DNA from: Nipponacmea schrenckii
Lineage: Eukaryota > Mollusca > Gastropoda > Lottiidae
DNA length: 64,000 bases
Assembly: GCA_030562195.1 (NCBI GenBank)
Contig: CM060200.1
Location: forward strand, 31,659,023 to 31,723,022
Reading direction: 5' to 3'
Shown: positions 42,186 through 54,430 of the stretch, piece after piece
Numbering within the stretch: position 1 is the first letter of the stretch
Layout of the letters: each line of letters starts with the position of its first letter
The notes under the pieces: generated by a model
Databases searched by the model: none
What the model was told of the DNA's origin: nothing
The model's input: only the letters and a program-made list of their open reading frames with translations
Position numbers and translations under genes: made by a program

Positions 42186-45100
42186 TTAAAATTTAAAATA
42201 CAGATTAGTCTGTTTTAAAAACGCGACAACCTTCTCATAAAGAGAAGGTTGCGCAAACAAATGGAACAAGGATCTAGCACGGTAGTGCTGAGATCTTATA
42301 GGTTTGAGATGCGTGCACTCAATCAGAATGTGTATCACTGTCAGGCGAACCTGACAATGCTCACAGACTAGAGAGCGACACAAAACAACTTCATTTCTCC
42401 TGTTGGCACAATAGGAGGATGGCCAATCCCCCAAAAGAGGCTTGATGGCATGAAGTTTGTTTGTATCTGCAGCATCCCATTTTTGCTGCCATCGTTGCAA
42501 CTTAAAGTCGGTGTAAGGCAAGGAAAAGGGGGGGGGGACAGGCAGTGACAAAGCAGCCTTAGCCGCCGCATCTGCCTTGTCATTTCCCCGTATGTCCATG
42601 TGACTGGGAAGCCAACAAAGGACAATGTCCTTTTTTGGCCCAGAGAGCTTGTAAATATCTCCGATTATTGGGTGCACAAGCTGGATGTTATGAATAGCTT
42701 GTAATGCGGACAGAATAGATAATACATTTTTTTAAGGATGATGACTGAAAGAACTGCCTGTAAAATGGCAATGAGTTCTGCAGTAAAAAAATAGAGGCTG
42801 CTGGTGGAAGAGATACAGACAGGACTTCGGATGGTGTCACTGTTGCAGCTGCCACCTTATCACCATCCTTGGACCCATCTGTATAGAAAGGAGCATAATC
42901 CCCATATTTAGCCCCTAATTCAAGAAATTTCGACTTGAAGACGATCGAGCTTGTCTGTGACTTCTTATTGCTTGATAGACTAAAGTCTATCTGAAATGGA
43001 GCAATTGACCAAGGTGGAATTGTGGTCATTATGAAGTCCGCAATACTGTCGTGGCTGATACCAGCCGCTGACAAGAGTGGTTGAATGCGGACTCCAAAAG
43101 AAGAAATTGCACGAGGCTTTGCCTCGTACAAATGCTCAAAATAAGGACTAAATACGGGGCGGTGAGCCGGATGGTATGGCAAAGATGCTATTTTTATTGC
43201 GTACTGTAGTGAAAGTCTATCACGTCTGTCGTACAATGAGGGTTCGTTAGCCTCGACGTACAGACTTTCAACTGGAGTTGTGCGAAAAGCGCCTAAACTG
43301 ATTCTAAGTCCTTGGTTGTGTATGGTATCAAGCTCTTTGAGATAGGATGGACGAGCTGAACCATACACCTGGCACCCATAATCGAGCTTGGATCGGACCA
43401 AAGCTCGATATAATCGGAGGAGGACCTTACGGTCAGCCCCCCAGTCAGTGTTGGATAAGACTCTCAGTATGTTGAGAGCTTTCAGACATTTTTTCTTGAG
43501 GATTTTAATGTGGACGGAAAGAAAGCTTGCTGTCAAAGGTAAGACCAAGAAATTTGAATTCCTGTACTACAGGAACGACAGCATTGTCCAAACGTAGCAC
43601 AGGGTCAAGGTGCAAACCTCTTCTTTTACAGAAATGCATGCAGACGGTCTTGGATTTCGAAAATCGAAATCCATTGTCAGTCGCCCATTGCTGTAGATTG
43701 TTTAAGCAAAGCTGCAACTGACGCTCGATCGTCTGCATGTTAGTAGAACTGTAACACATCTGAAAGTCATCAACATACAAAGAGCCATCAACCCCCCGTC
43801 TAAGGCACGATGTGATGGAATTTATCTTGATGGAAAAAAGGGTAACGGATAATATGTTACCCTGAGGAACTCCATTATCCTGAGATCGCGAAGAATGCCA
43901 TATCTCCAAGTAGTGTCATATGCCTTCTCCAAATCAAAAAATATGGCTACTAAATGGTGATTTTGGATGAAGGCCTCCCGGACGAACGATTCAAATCTAA
44001 CGAGATGGTCAAGAGTGCTCCTTTGGGACCGAAATCCACATTGGAGGTAAGTAAGAAGATTGTTTGACTCAAGGTGCCAAACGAGCCTTCTATTGATCAT
44101 CCGTTCCATGGTTTTACAAATGCAGCTGGTTAATGCAATAGGGCGGTAATTAGTAGGATTCGTCGGATCCTTACCAGGTTTAGGGATAGGAATAATTGTA
44201 GCAATCCTCCACGAAGGAGGAAAGACACCGTCATCCCAAATCTGGTTAAATATAAGTAAAAGTTTTTTTAAGGTTGGGTAAGGAAGATGTTTTAGGATCT
44301 GATAATGAATATCATCAGGCCCAGTAGCTGTATCATGGGCCTGTTTCAAAGAATATTTTAATTCAGATATAGTAAATTTTTCGTTGCTATATTCCTCATT
44401 TTTAGATGTAAAATTTAACCTTTTCCTCTCTTCTCGGAGACGGACTCTCTGGAAAGAATCAGAGGAAAAGTTTGAGTGAAGTGTAGTGAGCGTTGAACCA
44501 TCTACTTCTAGATGGCTCACAGATATTGTATCCGCTTTACCCTTGATCCTACGAATCCTATCCCAGACTGATTTGGTAGACGTACGACTGTTGATCCTTG
44601 ACACGTACTCCTGCCATGACGACCTCTTTGCCTGGCGGATAGTCCGCCTGGCTTTGGCCCGTGCAATGCGAAAAGAGGCCATGTTGTCATCGGAAGGAGC
44701 ACGTTCAAGCAATCGTAAAGCACGATTACGTTCTTTTAGTGCTATTTTACAGTCTTCATTAAACCATGGTTTATTGAATCGTTTTGGAGTTGCCGAGGTT
44801 TTACGAATCGCCTGACCCGATACATCTTGTAAGATGGTGGTAAATAGTTCCATCGGGTCTTCTGCTTCATCTAGATCATGTTGAGGAAAAGAAGAAATGC
44901 AAAGCGCCTCAAAGAGGGACCAATTAGCTTTAGAGAGTTTCCATCTTTGTGGCCTGTCTACTGGTGAAGGACCATTATTCCGTAGAATTACAGGATAATG
45001 ATCACTGTGGCAGAGATCGTCATGGACACTCCAAGAAAAATCTTGGAACAAAGATGGTGAGCTAATTGTCAGATCTAGATGAGAAAAGGTTTTTGTTCTT

Positions 45101-45636
45101 GAGCAGAAATATGTAGGCGATTCGTCATTAAAGATACAAAGATCGTTGTCATATATGAAGTCAGCTATTAATTTTCCTCTGCTGTTGTCATCAGGACTAC
45201 CCCAAAAAGAATGGTGACCATTGAAATCTCCGAGCAAAATGCAAGGAGATGGAAGCTGGGCAACAAGGTCATCCAGGTCTCTGGGGTTTAGAGTGGAGTT
45301 AGGTGGCAAATAGATGGAGCATAGGGTAATAGGCACGTGGAGTGTTACTCGCACGGCAATTACCTGCAGCGGAGAATTGAGTGTGACTTCGGACTGAGCA
45401 ACGTTTCTATTAACAATAATAGAAACGCCACCCGAGACCTTGTCATCACCAGTGCCATAATGGTGGTAAGAAACAAAATGTTTAAATGGCACTAGATGTA
45501 TATCCGTTGGCTTGAGGAATGTCTCTTGGAGACATATAGCCAACGGATTGTATTGTTGAATTAACAGCTGAACTTCATAAAGATTATGACTTAAACCTCG
45601 ACAATTCCATTGAATTATATTATTTTTATAATTCAT
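42186..45636 (-). pseudogene. LINE ORF2: endonuclease, RT, RNase H (copy 1)
   Basis: Starts MNYKNNIIQWNCRGLSHN at 45636. Endonuclease motifs: ICLQETFLKP, LLGDFNGHHSFWG, CHSDHYPVIL. RT: ATGPDDIHYQILK, IPIPKPGKDPTNPTNYRPI, motif A VAIFFDLEKAYDTTW; then about 105 bp present in copy 3 (61290-61385) are missing and the frame shifts; motif B DNGVPQGNILS and motif C LYVDDFQMCY follow. RNase H: FYTDGSKDG, WLPSHMDIRGNDKADA; the Glu and middle Asp blocks are destroyed by small deletions near 42780 and 42715. Dead copy. Confidence 0.87.
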
Positions 45637-45638
45637 CG

Positions 45639-46300
45639 TCAGGTATGATTAACTAAACTATGAGGTGTGCGAGTAGGGGGGTTGTGAACTACTGCAGCAA
45701 CCTCAATAGTTTCTATTGTATCCATTTCCTCAGAAATGGACGACAGGATCGGATCCTTTCCTGCCTTTTTTGAATATCCGCCCTTTTTAACGGAAGTCTT
45801 TTTAATTGTACTGGAAGATACATTACTGTTTTTTTGTTTATCCTCCCTACCAGTGCCTTTAGGAATAATTTCCTTAGGCCTGGTATCCTTGTTGACAGAG
45901 ACAGAATGACGCAACTCTGTCTGTGTCGCCAAGGATGCACTTTGTTGAGGCATTTGTTGTGGTGGATTCAGTTCCAGCTTATTTAGCCAAGTAACGTCCG
46001 TCTGGCAACCGATCGAAATCATACTTGTAGACTTCACTACAGTAGCGAAAGTCTTACCAGATGGTGTTGACGGTGTCGATTCCTCGACAACCTTTCTGGC
46101 ATCCAAGTATGAAACTTTACGTTCTTTTTGTATATTTTTCTCGAATTGCCACTTAGGGCAATCACGAGAATAAGCTACATGGCTTCCAGTACAATTTACA
46201 CAGCAAGGAGTGTCAGAGCAATCCTTGCTGTCGTGGCCCTTTGTTTCCGCACTTGGCACACTTCGATTTACTTTTACAAGTGCGTGCACAAAGTTAGACT
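45639..46300 (-). pseudogene. LINE ORF1 zinc-knuckle region (copy 1, frameshifted)
   Basis: Contains CCVNCTGSHVAYSRDC and, in a shifted frame, a preceding knuckle; then SYLDARKVVEE, a Thr/Ser-rich region and a Lys-rich C-terminus, ending 3 nt before the ORF2 start region. The first knuckle is disrupted by a 1-base change (cctttgtttcc versus ccttcgtttcc in copy 2). A Gag-like RNA-binding protein. Confidence 0.75.
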
Positions 46301-46615
46301 CCTAGTGTGCTCCAGGGATAGTGTTTACTACAAATTATCTCAATTTCTCACTAAACTTCTTGCTCCACTTGGTAAAACAGCTAAATCATATGTTAAAGAC
46401 TCATCAGATTTCTGTAACCGCATTAAATCTGGACTGTATACTGGAAAATTAATTAGCTATGATGTGGTAGATCTCTTCACCAATGTGCCCATAGATTCAG
46501 TTCTAGACATCCTTGCTAACCGAGTGTCTGTCATACATCCTGAACTCAATACTAAATTGACTGTCAACAGTATTGTGGAACTAGTAAAACTTTGTATTGC
46601 TACAACCTATTTCAC
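46301..46615 (+). pseudogene. PLE2 reverse transcriptase fragment (unit 1)
   Basis: Reads VYYKLSQFLTKLLAPLGK, then ISYDVVDLFTNVPIDSV (RT motif A), and is cut at about 46616 in the middle of TTYFT by Polinton capsid sequence. Same sequence as 52720-53045. Confidence 0.8.
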
Positions 46616-46844
46616 TTCGTTCCATCTTCTTCCACAATTTGAGATACAAACTAATGTTGGCCAAGTAGATAAAATCTGTACTTGAATTAGGAATCAAAAA
46701 TTCCAAGGGACCATCGTGGTTCAGATCACTGGTCAGTGGATATTTGCGGACTTTGGTTACTTTGGTGACGGCTGTTTGAGTGTCAGGAACGGTATACAAT
46801 TGTTGTAATTCATCAGGAGCACAAGGACAGGAATCATTACGCAT
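46616..46844 (-). pseudogene. Major capsid N-terminal fragment (copy C)
   Basis: Reads MRNDSCPCAPDELQQLYTV and FIYLANISLYLKL-type sequence, then stops making sense at the PLE2 junction (46616). The first codons upstream of 46844 are lost by a deletion that fused the VI-like gene end to this one. Confidence 0.75.
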
Positions 46845-47215
46845 CTATTTCTTTTGATGTTGACAGAACGAGCTGCAGACGGTTTTGTCCGCTTTCGTGG
46901 AGGTTATACCTCCGACCACATTCTTCAAAGTTTCCGACACCGTGGAATTCAAAGCAGATTTCACCGCATCTTGAACAATGTTTTTCAATCCTCGACTAAC
47001 AGATTCTTAACCTGTAACAACTTTTATCACCTCATTTCCAACTTGTGAGAGATTGTCTTTTATGGCTTGTTTAGCAGCGTTCCATAAAGATTTGCCAGCC
47101 ATCACAGCACCTTTTTTGACCATGTTCATTAACCCGGACAAAATCCAGACCCTCTCTGTCTGAGCACACCTCCACGATACACTCGAATGTTACTTCTTCC
47201 CAACATTGTCATTTC
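46845..47215 (-). pseudogene. VI/X-like minor virion protein (copy C)
   Basis: Same content as 40380-40765 with further small deletions; the Lys/Arg-rich end is partly lost (deletion at 46844-46850). No continuous frame. Confidence 0.5.
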
Positions 47216-47220
47216 TCTTT

Positions 47221-48113
47221 CTAAAGTGAAGCTTGGCCACCACTTTTCCTCGTACGAAAAGGAACCGGACGACCCTGTCCGGTCCTTATATACATGCCGA
47301 TGGCCGTCAGGCGATCGTATTTGATCGGAACGTAATGTATGGCTGATGGACGAAAGTATCCTGATTGACTGTGAAACACATCCAAGATCGGAGTCACCGT
47401 ATCACCTACACGTTGTGGTTCCACAATATCCGAATACAAGTAAAACATATCAAAGGCCATATCCACAGCTGGTTGAAAGGGGGCAGTGATTTTGGCGTCG
47501 CGGATGTTTCGCCGACATAATTTATCCAAATGACCATCCTAACATACCCACCATGGGCCCCTCAATTTCAAAACTGATGGCGGGTAACATACGCATAAAG
47601 TTGACGGCTTCCACAGTATCAAAGGATAAATATATTCTTTGGTTTAACGGATCAAATTTAAAGGTTGCATAGGGTTGTTTTTCTGCTTGATTGGCTAATT
47701 TCAAACGATTTTCGTATTTTTTCAAAGGGCGTCAATTCCTTGATGTTGGGATCCAGGCGAACGGGTTTTCGATGAATGATTTTTTGTATTTCATTACATT
47801 TCCATAATCCATGCATGGTCACATTCAATACATTTAGCAGTTGTTCCACATTTCTGTAAGTGTTGGATTCCATATGCGTTTCAACTTCGGTTGAACCTTC
47901 ATCATTGTTAGGAACTGTGCTGCAATCGGGAGGTTCCAACCATTTGTCACTCACACACTTGATGGTATCCATTCCTGGAAGGATTTTCCATGGAAAAATT
48001 TTCAGTCTCAGTTTGTTGTCTTTTTTCCGTGAGGTTGTACCAATCCGTTGGAAACGCCAGGGCCGCCAGACCCACCTCCCATTCTTGGTGATTGAAATGA
48101 ATGGGTGGATTCA
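47221..48113 (-). pseudogene. Penton / minor capsid protein (copy C)
   Basis: Three overlapping frame pieces identical in layout to copy B: 47972-47658 (SDKWLEPPDCSTV), 47725-47522 (VNFMRMLPAISFEIEGP) and 47529-47221 (FYLYSDIVEPQRVGDTV). An additional T-run indel near 48021 breaks the N-terminal part. Confidence 0.72.
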
Positions 48114-48177
48114 AATGAGTGCGATACGTCGAAACCTATTGCCCGGAAACATGCCTATGGAACTGTCACTAGGCAGG

Positions 48178-48365
48178 GTGAGATAAAAGTCGTTCATTTT
48201 TCTTCAGTTGCGGTGATAGCAGAAAATAACCCAAACTACTGGATAACAAAGCAGTCCACAAAGTGGTTTGAGGTCCTTCGGGTTTCAGGGCAAGTTGAGA
48301 CAGGGCAATACCCGCCACAATGTAAACCAATATCACTTGACAGAAAAATACAATTTCAGCTTGAG
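48178..48365 (-). pseudogene. Small Polinton membrane protein (copy C)
   Basis: Same as copy B: VFFCQVILVYIVAGIALSQL membrane segment and TLWTALLSSSLGYF; one Leu-Leu to Phe-Leu change. Its 5' end is replaced by the LINE tail. Confidence 0.5.
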
Positions 48366-48625
48366 GGACCCGACGTCCTAGACACGCCCAAAATGAAATG
48401 AAATGAAATGTATTAAAGTGCATCAGCACCAAAACGGGCTATATAGCACTTGAATACGATTTAAAATAAAAACAAAAATTAAATCTAGAAAATCAATACG
48501 TTAAAATAAAAATTATCACAGAAACCCCAAAAAGGGCAACAAAACAATGCTAAAAACAATATAATGTAACCCAATATGGGCTAAAAACAAAATAGCAAAA
48601 ACAAAAGTATAACACAAAATATATT

Positions 48626-51600
48626 TTAAAATTTAAAATACAGATTAGTCTGTTTTAAAAACGCGACAACCTTCTCATAAAGAGAAGGTTGCGCAAACAA
48701 ATGGAACAAGGATCTAGCACGGTAGTGCTGAGATCTTATAGGTTTGAGATGCGTGCACTCAATCAGAATGTGTATCACTGTCAGGCGAACCTGACAATGC
48801 TCACAGACTAGAGAGCGACACAAAACAACTTCATTTCTCCTGTTGGCACAATAGGAGGATGGCCAATCCCCCAAAAGAGGCTTGATGGCATGAAGTTTGT
48901 TTGTATCTGCAGCATCCCATTTTTGCTGCCATCGTTGCAACTTAAAGTCGGTGTAAGGCAAGGAAAAGGGGGGGGGGACAGGCAGTGACAAAGCAGCCTT
49001 AGCCGCCGCATCTGCCTTGTCATTTCCCCGTATGTCCATGTGACTGGGAAGCCAACAAAGGACAATGTCCTTTTTTGGCCCAGAGAGCTTGTAAATATCT
49101 CCGATTATTGGGTGCACAAGCTGGATGTTATGAATAGCTTGTAATGCGGACAGAATAGATAATACATTTTTTTAAGGATGATGACTGAAAGAACTGCCTG
49201 TAAAATGGCAATGAGTTCTGCAGTAAAAAAATAGAGGCTGCTGGTGGAAGAGATACAGACAGGACTTCGGATGGTGTCACTGTTGCAGCTGCCACCTTAT
49301 CACCATCCTTGGACCAATCTGTATAGAAAGGAGCATAATCCCCATATTTAGCCCCTAATTCAAGAAATTTCGACTTGAAGACGATCGAGCTTGTCTGTGA
49401 CTTCTTATTGCTTGATAGACTAAAGTCTATCTGAAATGGAGCAATTGACCAAGGTGGAATTGTGGTCATTATGAAGTCCGCAATACTGTCGTGGCTGATA
49501 CCAGCCGCTGACAAGAGTGGTTGAATGCGGACTCCAAAAGAAGAAATTGCACGAGGCTTTGCCTCGTACAAATGCTCAAAATAAGGACTAAATACGGGGC
49601 GGTGAGCCGGATGGTATGGCAAAGATGCTATTTTTATTGCGTACTGTAGTGAAAGTCTATCACGTCTGTCGTACAATGAGGGTTCGTTAGCCTCGACGTA
49701 CAGACTTTCAACTGGAGTTGTGCGAAAAGCGCCTAAACTGATTCTAAGTCCTTGGTTGTGTATGGTATCAAGCTCTTTGAGATAGGATGGACGAGCTGAA
49801 CCATACACCTGGCACCCATAATCGAGCTTGGATCGGACCAAAGCTCGATATAATCGGAGGAGGACCTTACGGTCAGCTCCCCAGTCAGTGTTGGATAAGA
49901 CTCTCAGTATGTTGAGAGCTTTCAGACATTTTTTCTTGAGGATTTTAATGTGGCTTGCTGTCAAAGGTAAGACCAAGAAATTTGAATTCCTGTACTACAG
50001 GAACGACAGCATTGTCCAAACGTAGCACAGGGTCAAGGTGCAAACCTCTTCTTTTACAGAAATGCATGCAGACGGTCTTGGATTTCGAAAATCGAAATCC
50101 ATTGTCAGTCGCCCATTGCTGTAGATTGTTTAAGCAAAGCTGCAACTGACGCTCGATCGTCTGCATGTTAGTAGAACTGTAAACACATCTGAAAGTCATC
50201 AACATACAGAGAGCCATCAACCCCCCGTCTAAGGCACGATGTGATGGAATTTATCTTGATGGAAAAAAGGGTAACGGATAATATGTTACCCTGAGGAACT
50301 CCATTATCCTGAGATCGCGAAGAATGCCATATCTCCAAGTAGTGTCATATGCCTTCTCCAAATCAAAAAATATGGCTACTAAATGGTGATTTTGGATGAA
50401 GGCGTCCCGGACGAACGATTCAAATCTAACGAGATGGTCAAGAGTGCTCCTTTGGGACCGAAATCCACATTGGAGGTAAGTAAGAAGATTGTTTGACTCA
50501 AGGTGCCAAACGAGCCTTCTATTGATCATCCGTTCCATGGTTTTACAAATGCAGCTGGTTAATGCAATAGGGCGGTAATTAGTAGGATTCGTCGGATCCT
50601 TACCAGGTTTAGGGATAGGAATAATTGTAGCAATCCTCCACGAAGGAGGAAAGACACCGTCATCCCAAATCTGGTTAAATATAAGTAAAAGTTTTTTTAA
50701 GGTTGGGTAAGGAAGATGTTTTAGGATCTGATAATGAATATCATCAGGCCCAGTAGCTGTATCATGGGCCTGTTTCAAAGAATATTTTAATTCAGATATA
50801 GTAAATTTTTCGTTGCTATATTCCTCATTTTTAGATGTAAAATTTAACCTTTTCCTCTCTTCTCGGAGACGGACTCTCTGGAAAGCATCAGAGGAAAAGT
50901 TTGAGTGAAGTGTAGTGAGCGTTGAACCATCTACTTCTAGATGGCTCACAGATATTGTATCCGCTTTACCCTTGATCCTACGAATCCTATCCCAGACTGA
51001 TTTGGAAGACGTACGACTGTTGATCCTTGACACGTACTCCTGCCATGACGACCTCTTTGCCTGGCGGATAGTCCGCCTGGCTTTGGCCCGTGCAATGCGA
51101 AAAGAGGCCATGTTGTCATCGGAAGGAGCACGTTCAAGCAATCGTAAAGCACGATTACGTTCTTTTAGTGCTATTTTACAGTCTTCATTAAACCATGGTT
51201 TATTGAATCGTTTTGGAGTTGCCGAGGTTTTACGAATCGCCTGACCCGATACATCTTGTAAGATGGTGGTAAATAGTTCCATCGGGTCTTCTGCTTCATC
51301 TAGATCATGTTGAGGAAAAGAAGAAATGCAAAGCGCCTCAAAGAGGGACCAATTAGCTTTAGAGAGTTTCCATCTTTGTGGCCTGTCTACTGGTGAAGGA
51401 CCATTATTCCGTAGAATTACAGGATAATGATCACTGTGGCAGAGATCGTCATGGACACTCCAAGAAAAATCTTGGAACAAAGATGGTGAGCTAATTGTCA
51501 GATCTAGATGAGAAAAGGTTTTTGTTCTTGAGCAGAAATATGTAGGCGATTCGTCATTAAAGATACAAAGATCGTTGTCATATATGAAGTCAGCTATTAA

Positions 51601-52065
51601 TTTTCCTCTGCTGTTGTCATCAGGACTACCCCAAAAAGAATGGTGACCATTGAAATCTCCGAGCAAAATGCAAGGAGATGGAAGCTGGGCAACAAGGTCA
51701 TCCAGGTCTCTGGGGTTTAGAGTGGAGTTAGGTGGCAAATAGATGGAGCATAGGGTAATAGGCACGTGGAGTGTTACTCGCACGGCAATTACCTGCAGCG
51801 GAGAATTGAGTGTGACTTCGGACTGAGCAACGTTTCTATTAACAATAATAGAAACGCCACCCGAGACCTTGTCATCACCAGTGCCATAATGGTGGTAAGA
51901 AACAAAATGTTTAAATGGCACTAGATGTATATCCGTTGGCTTGAGGAATGTCTCTTGGAGACATATAGCCAACGGATTGTATTGTTGAATTAACAGCTGA
52001 ACTTCATAAAGATTATGACTTAAACCTCGACAATTCCATTGAATTATATTATTTTTATAATTCAT
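48626..52065 (-). pseudogene. LINE ORF2: endonuclease, RT, RNase H (copy 2)
   Basis: Same start, motifs and lesions as copy 1, including the missing ~105 bp between RT motifs A and B and the damaged RNase H. An additional 12-bp loss occurs near 49952 (ggacggaaagaa missing) and one more near 50180. Endonuclease and RT motif A parts are open for 604 codons (50251-52065). Confidence 0.86.
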
Positions 52066-52067
52066 CG

Positions 52068-52706
52068 TCAGGTATGATTAACTAAACTATGAGGTGTGCG
52101 AGTAGGGGGGTTGTGAACTACTGCAGCAACCTCAATAGTTTCTATTGTATCCATTTCCTCAGAAATGGACGACAGGATCGGATCCTTTCCTGCCTTTTTT
52201 GAATATCCGCCCTTTTTAACGGAAGTCTTTTTAATTGTACTGGAAGATACATTACTGTTTTTTTGTTTATCCTCCCTACCAGTGCCTTTAGGAATAATTT
52301 CCTTAGGCCTGGTATCCTTGTTGACAGAGACAGAATGACGCAACTCTGTCTGTGTCGCCAAGGATGCACTTTGTTGAGGCATTTGTTGTGGTGGATTCAG
52401 TTCCAGCTTATTTAGCCAAGTAACGTCCGTCTGGCAACCGATCGAAATCATACTTGTAGACTTCACTACAGTAGCGAAAGTCTTACCAGATGGTGTTGAC
52501 GGTGTCGATTCCTCGACAACCTTTCTGGCATCCAAGTATGAAACTTTACGTTCTTTTTGTATATTTTTCTCGAATTGCCACTTAGGGCAATCACGAGAAT
52601 AAGCTACATGGCTTCCAGTACAATTTACACAGCAAGGAGTGTCAGAGCAATCCTTGCTGTCGTGGCCTTCGTTTCCGCACTTGGCACACTTCGATTTACT
52701 TTTACA
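52068..52706 (-). pseudogene. LINE ORF1 zinc-knuckle region (copy 2)
   Basis: Here both knuckles are in one frame: CAKCGNEGHDSKDC (C-x2-C-x4-H-x4-C) at about 52690 and CCVNCTGSHVAYSRDC right after. Then SYLDARKVVEES and a basic C-terminus to 52068. The protein N-terminus is missing because PLE2 sequence begins at 52707. It binds element RNA. Confidence 0.78.
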
Positions 52707-54425
52707 AGTGCGTGCACAAAGTTAGACTCCTAGTGTGCTCCAGGGATAGTGTTTACTACAAATTATCTCAATTTCTCACTAAACTTCTTGCTCCACTTGG
52801 TAAAACAGCTAAATCATATGTTAAAGACTCATCAGATTTATGCAACCGCATTAAATCTGGACTGTATACTGGAAAATTAATTAGCTATGATGTGGTAGAT
52901 CTCTTCACCATTGTGCCCATAGATTCAGTTCTAGACATCCTTGCTAACCGAGTGTCTGTCATACATCCTGAACTCAATACTAAATTGACCGTCAACAGTA
53001 TTGTGGAACTAGTAAAACTTTGTATTGCTACAACCTATTTCACTTGGAAGAGCAACCTATACAAACAAGTTCATGGTCTGCCTATGGGATCGCCTATAAG
53101 TCCACTCCTAACCGAGATCTACATGACTCACTTTGAAGAAACAGCCCTATCCACAGCCCCCTAGCAACCCCAGTGTTGGCTACGGAAGGTGGATGATACT
53201 TTTGTTATAATTGACCAAAATAAAGATCCTGAAGAACTCCGACTCCATCTTAACAGCATCCATCCTAGAATCCAATTTACTGTAGAATGCGAAAATAATG
53301 ACAACCAACTACCATTCCTTGATGTGCTAATATCCAGACAAAATAATTCCCTCACAACAACAGTTTACAGAAAACCCACCCACACAGATCAGTATGTCCA
53401 CAACGCCTCGAACCATCCTATGACAGTGAAAACAGGTATCATATCAACTTTAACTAGACGTGCCAACACTATATGCAATGAAGAATCATTAGAAGCTGAA
53501 TTGAACCACCTAAAGAACTCCTTCATCAACCTCAACGAGTATGACACCAAACTGGTAAATAAGATCATGACGAAAACACTTACACCCACCTGCAAAGAAC
53601 CTAAACCACCTAAACCAACCCTTTTCTTCAACATCCCTTATGTAGGAACTACGAGTTACCACATCAAACGTATATTAACCCAACAGATAGGAGCAACAGT
53701 AGTATTCTCTGGAAGCATCTCATTGAAAACGTTATTACACGCAGAAGGCCGCAGAGAAGAAATCAACCCAGATCCAAAAGGTGTTATTTACAAGGTAGAT
53801 TGTAGTTGCAAGAAATCGTACATTGGAGAGACATCAAGACCTATATCAGTCAGAATAACAATACATATGACTGCGTGCAACAACCGTAAACCAGAAGAAT
53901 CGGCGATAGCAGAACATTACCTAAAAGACAGGCGTCACAGAATTAGATGGAATCAAGTTAAACTCCTATCAAAACATCAAAACAACTGGAAGAACCGAAA
54001 GCTAAGAGAAGCCATTGAGATAAAACGACACAAGCCAGAACTGAATCGTGATACAGGTTATTACATCCCTACTGTATGGAATGAATTAATTAACTCAGTC
54101 TTATCATAATATAATGGTTTCCTATCTAATTATTCAACTCTAATCAATTGGTACCCTTTAATGTCTATTCACTATATTGTTAATTCTTTAATCTCTGTTA
54201 TTTGATGTCCTAAGCCATTGTTGTTCCATGTATGATTGTTAATCATTATTTGTCTATATATATTGTTAAACTTGTTATATTATTTAATTCTCTTGATAAC
54301 GCTGCCTGTATGAGCATGTGAAACGTTGAGGTAATAAATATCAGATATAGTATATCCATATAGTTTGTGCTTCTTTATCTACATCTATGTCTATATGTCT
54401 TATAAACAAGAATGTAGGTGTTGGT
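52707..54425 (+). mobile_element. Penelope-like element PLE2, 5'-truncated
   Basis: Plus-strand element encoding the RT from just before motif A to a GIY-YIG endonuclease (52712-54109). The tail carries ctcttgataacgctgcctgt...gtgaaacgttgagg (54290-54335), similar to the hammerhead-like 3'/pseudo-LTR motif of Penelope elements but off consensus. It belongs to a different lineage from PLE1 (motif C VDDTF versus LDDIF). It sits between two parts of LINE ORF1. Confidence 0.82.
52712..54109 (+). pseudogene. PLE2 reverse transcriptase with GIY-YIG endonuclease, one stop codon
   Basis: Single frame with one TAG at 53162-53164. RT motif A ISYDVVDLFTIVPIDSV, motif B VHGLPMGSPISPLLTEIYM, motif C LRKVDDTFVII just after the stop, then LPFLDVLISR and VYRKPTHTDQYVHN. 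The nuclease reads VIYKVDCSCKKSYIGETSRP, with an Arg on the following helix. Ends at TAA 54107-54109. The RT fingers upstream of motif A are missing. Motif B onwards is typical of Penelope-like RTs with the GIY-YIG domain used for target nicking. Confidence 0.85.
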
Positions 54426-54430
54426 TGGAG

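Larger units (their letters stand above)
41956..46300 (-). mobile_element. I/Nimb-type LINE with RNase H (copy 1, in unit 1)
   Basis: Minus strand. 3' tail of (TTTCA)n type (plus aaatgaaatgaaatg at 41950), 3' UTR to 42186, ORF2 (endonuclease, RT, RNase H) to 45636 and ORF1 zinc-knuckle region to 46289. The RNase H domain and zinc-knuckle ORF1 place it in the I superfamily. The 5' end is cut by PLE2 sequence. Confidence 0.85.
40123..46615. repeat. Tandem duplication unit 1 (Polinton-LINE-PLE2 composite)
   Basis: 40123-46615 is repeated at 46616-53045 with a constant offset of about 6.43 kb and few differences. The unit begins inside the Polinton capsid gene and ends inside the PLE2 RT. Shared LINE lesions show that the duplication followed decay. 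Confidence 0.88.
46616..48385 (-). mobile_element. Polinton fragment, copy C
   Basis: Minus strand: membrane protein, penton, VI-like protein and the first ~75 codons of the major capsid, ending at the duplication junction. Nearly identical to the matching part of copy B. Confidence 0.85.
48395..52706 (-). mobile_element. I/Nimb-type LINE with RNase H (copy 2, in unit 2)
   Basis: Copy of 41956-46300 including the same RT and RNase H deletions. ORF2 48626-52065, ORF1 52068-52706. The 5' side abuts PLE2 at 52707. Confidence 0.85.
46616..53045. repeat. Tandem duplication unit 2
   Basis: Second copy of 40123-46615. In the Polinton part it has two extra deletions (around 46844 and 46906). It continues seamlessly past 53045 into the rest of PLE2, so its right end is the ancestral one. 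Confidence 0.88.

Noticed and set aside
42368..42625. Antisense or alternative-frame ORFs inside the LINE, Polinton and PLE regions
   Set aside because: Shadows of the recognised coding frames, without family motifs.
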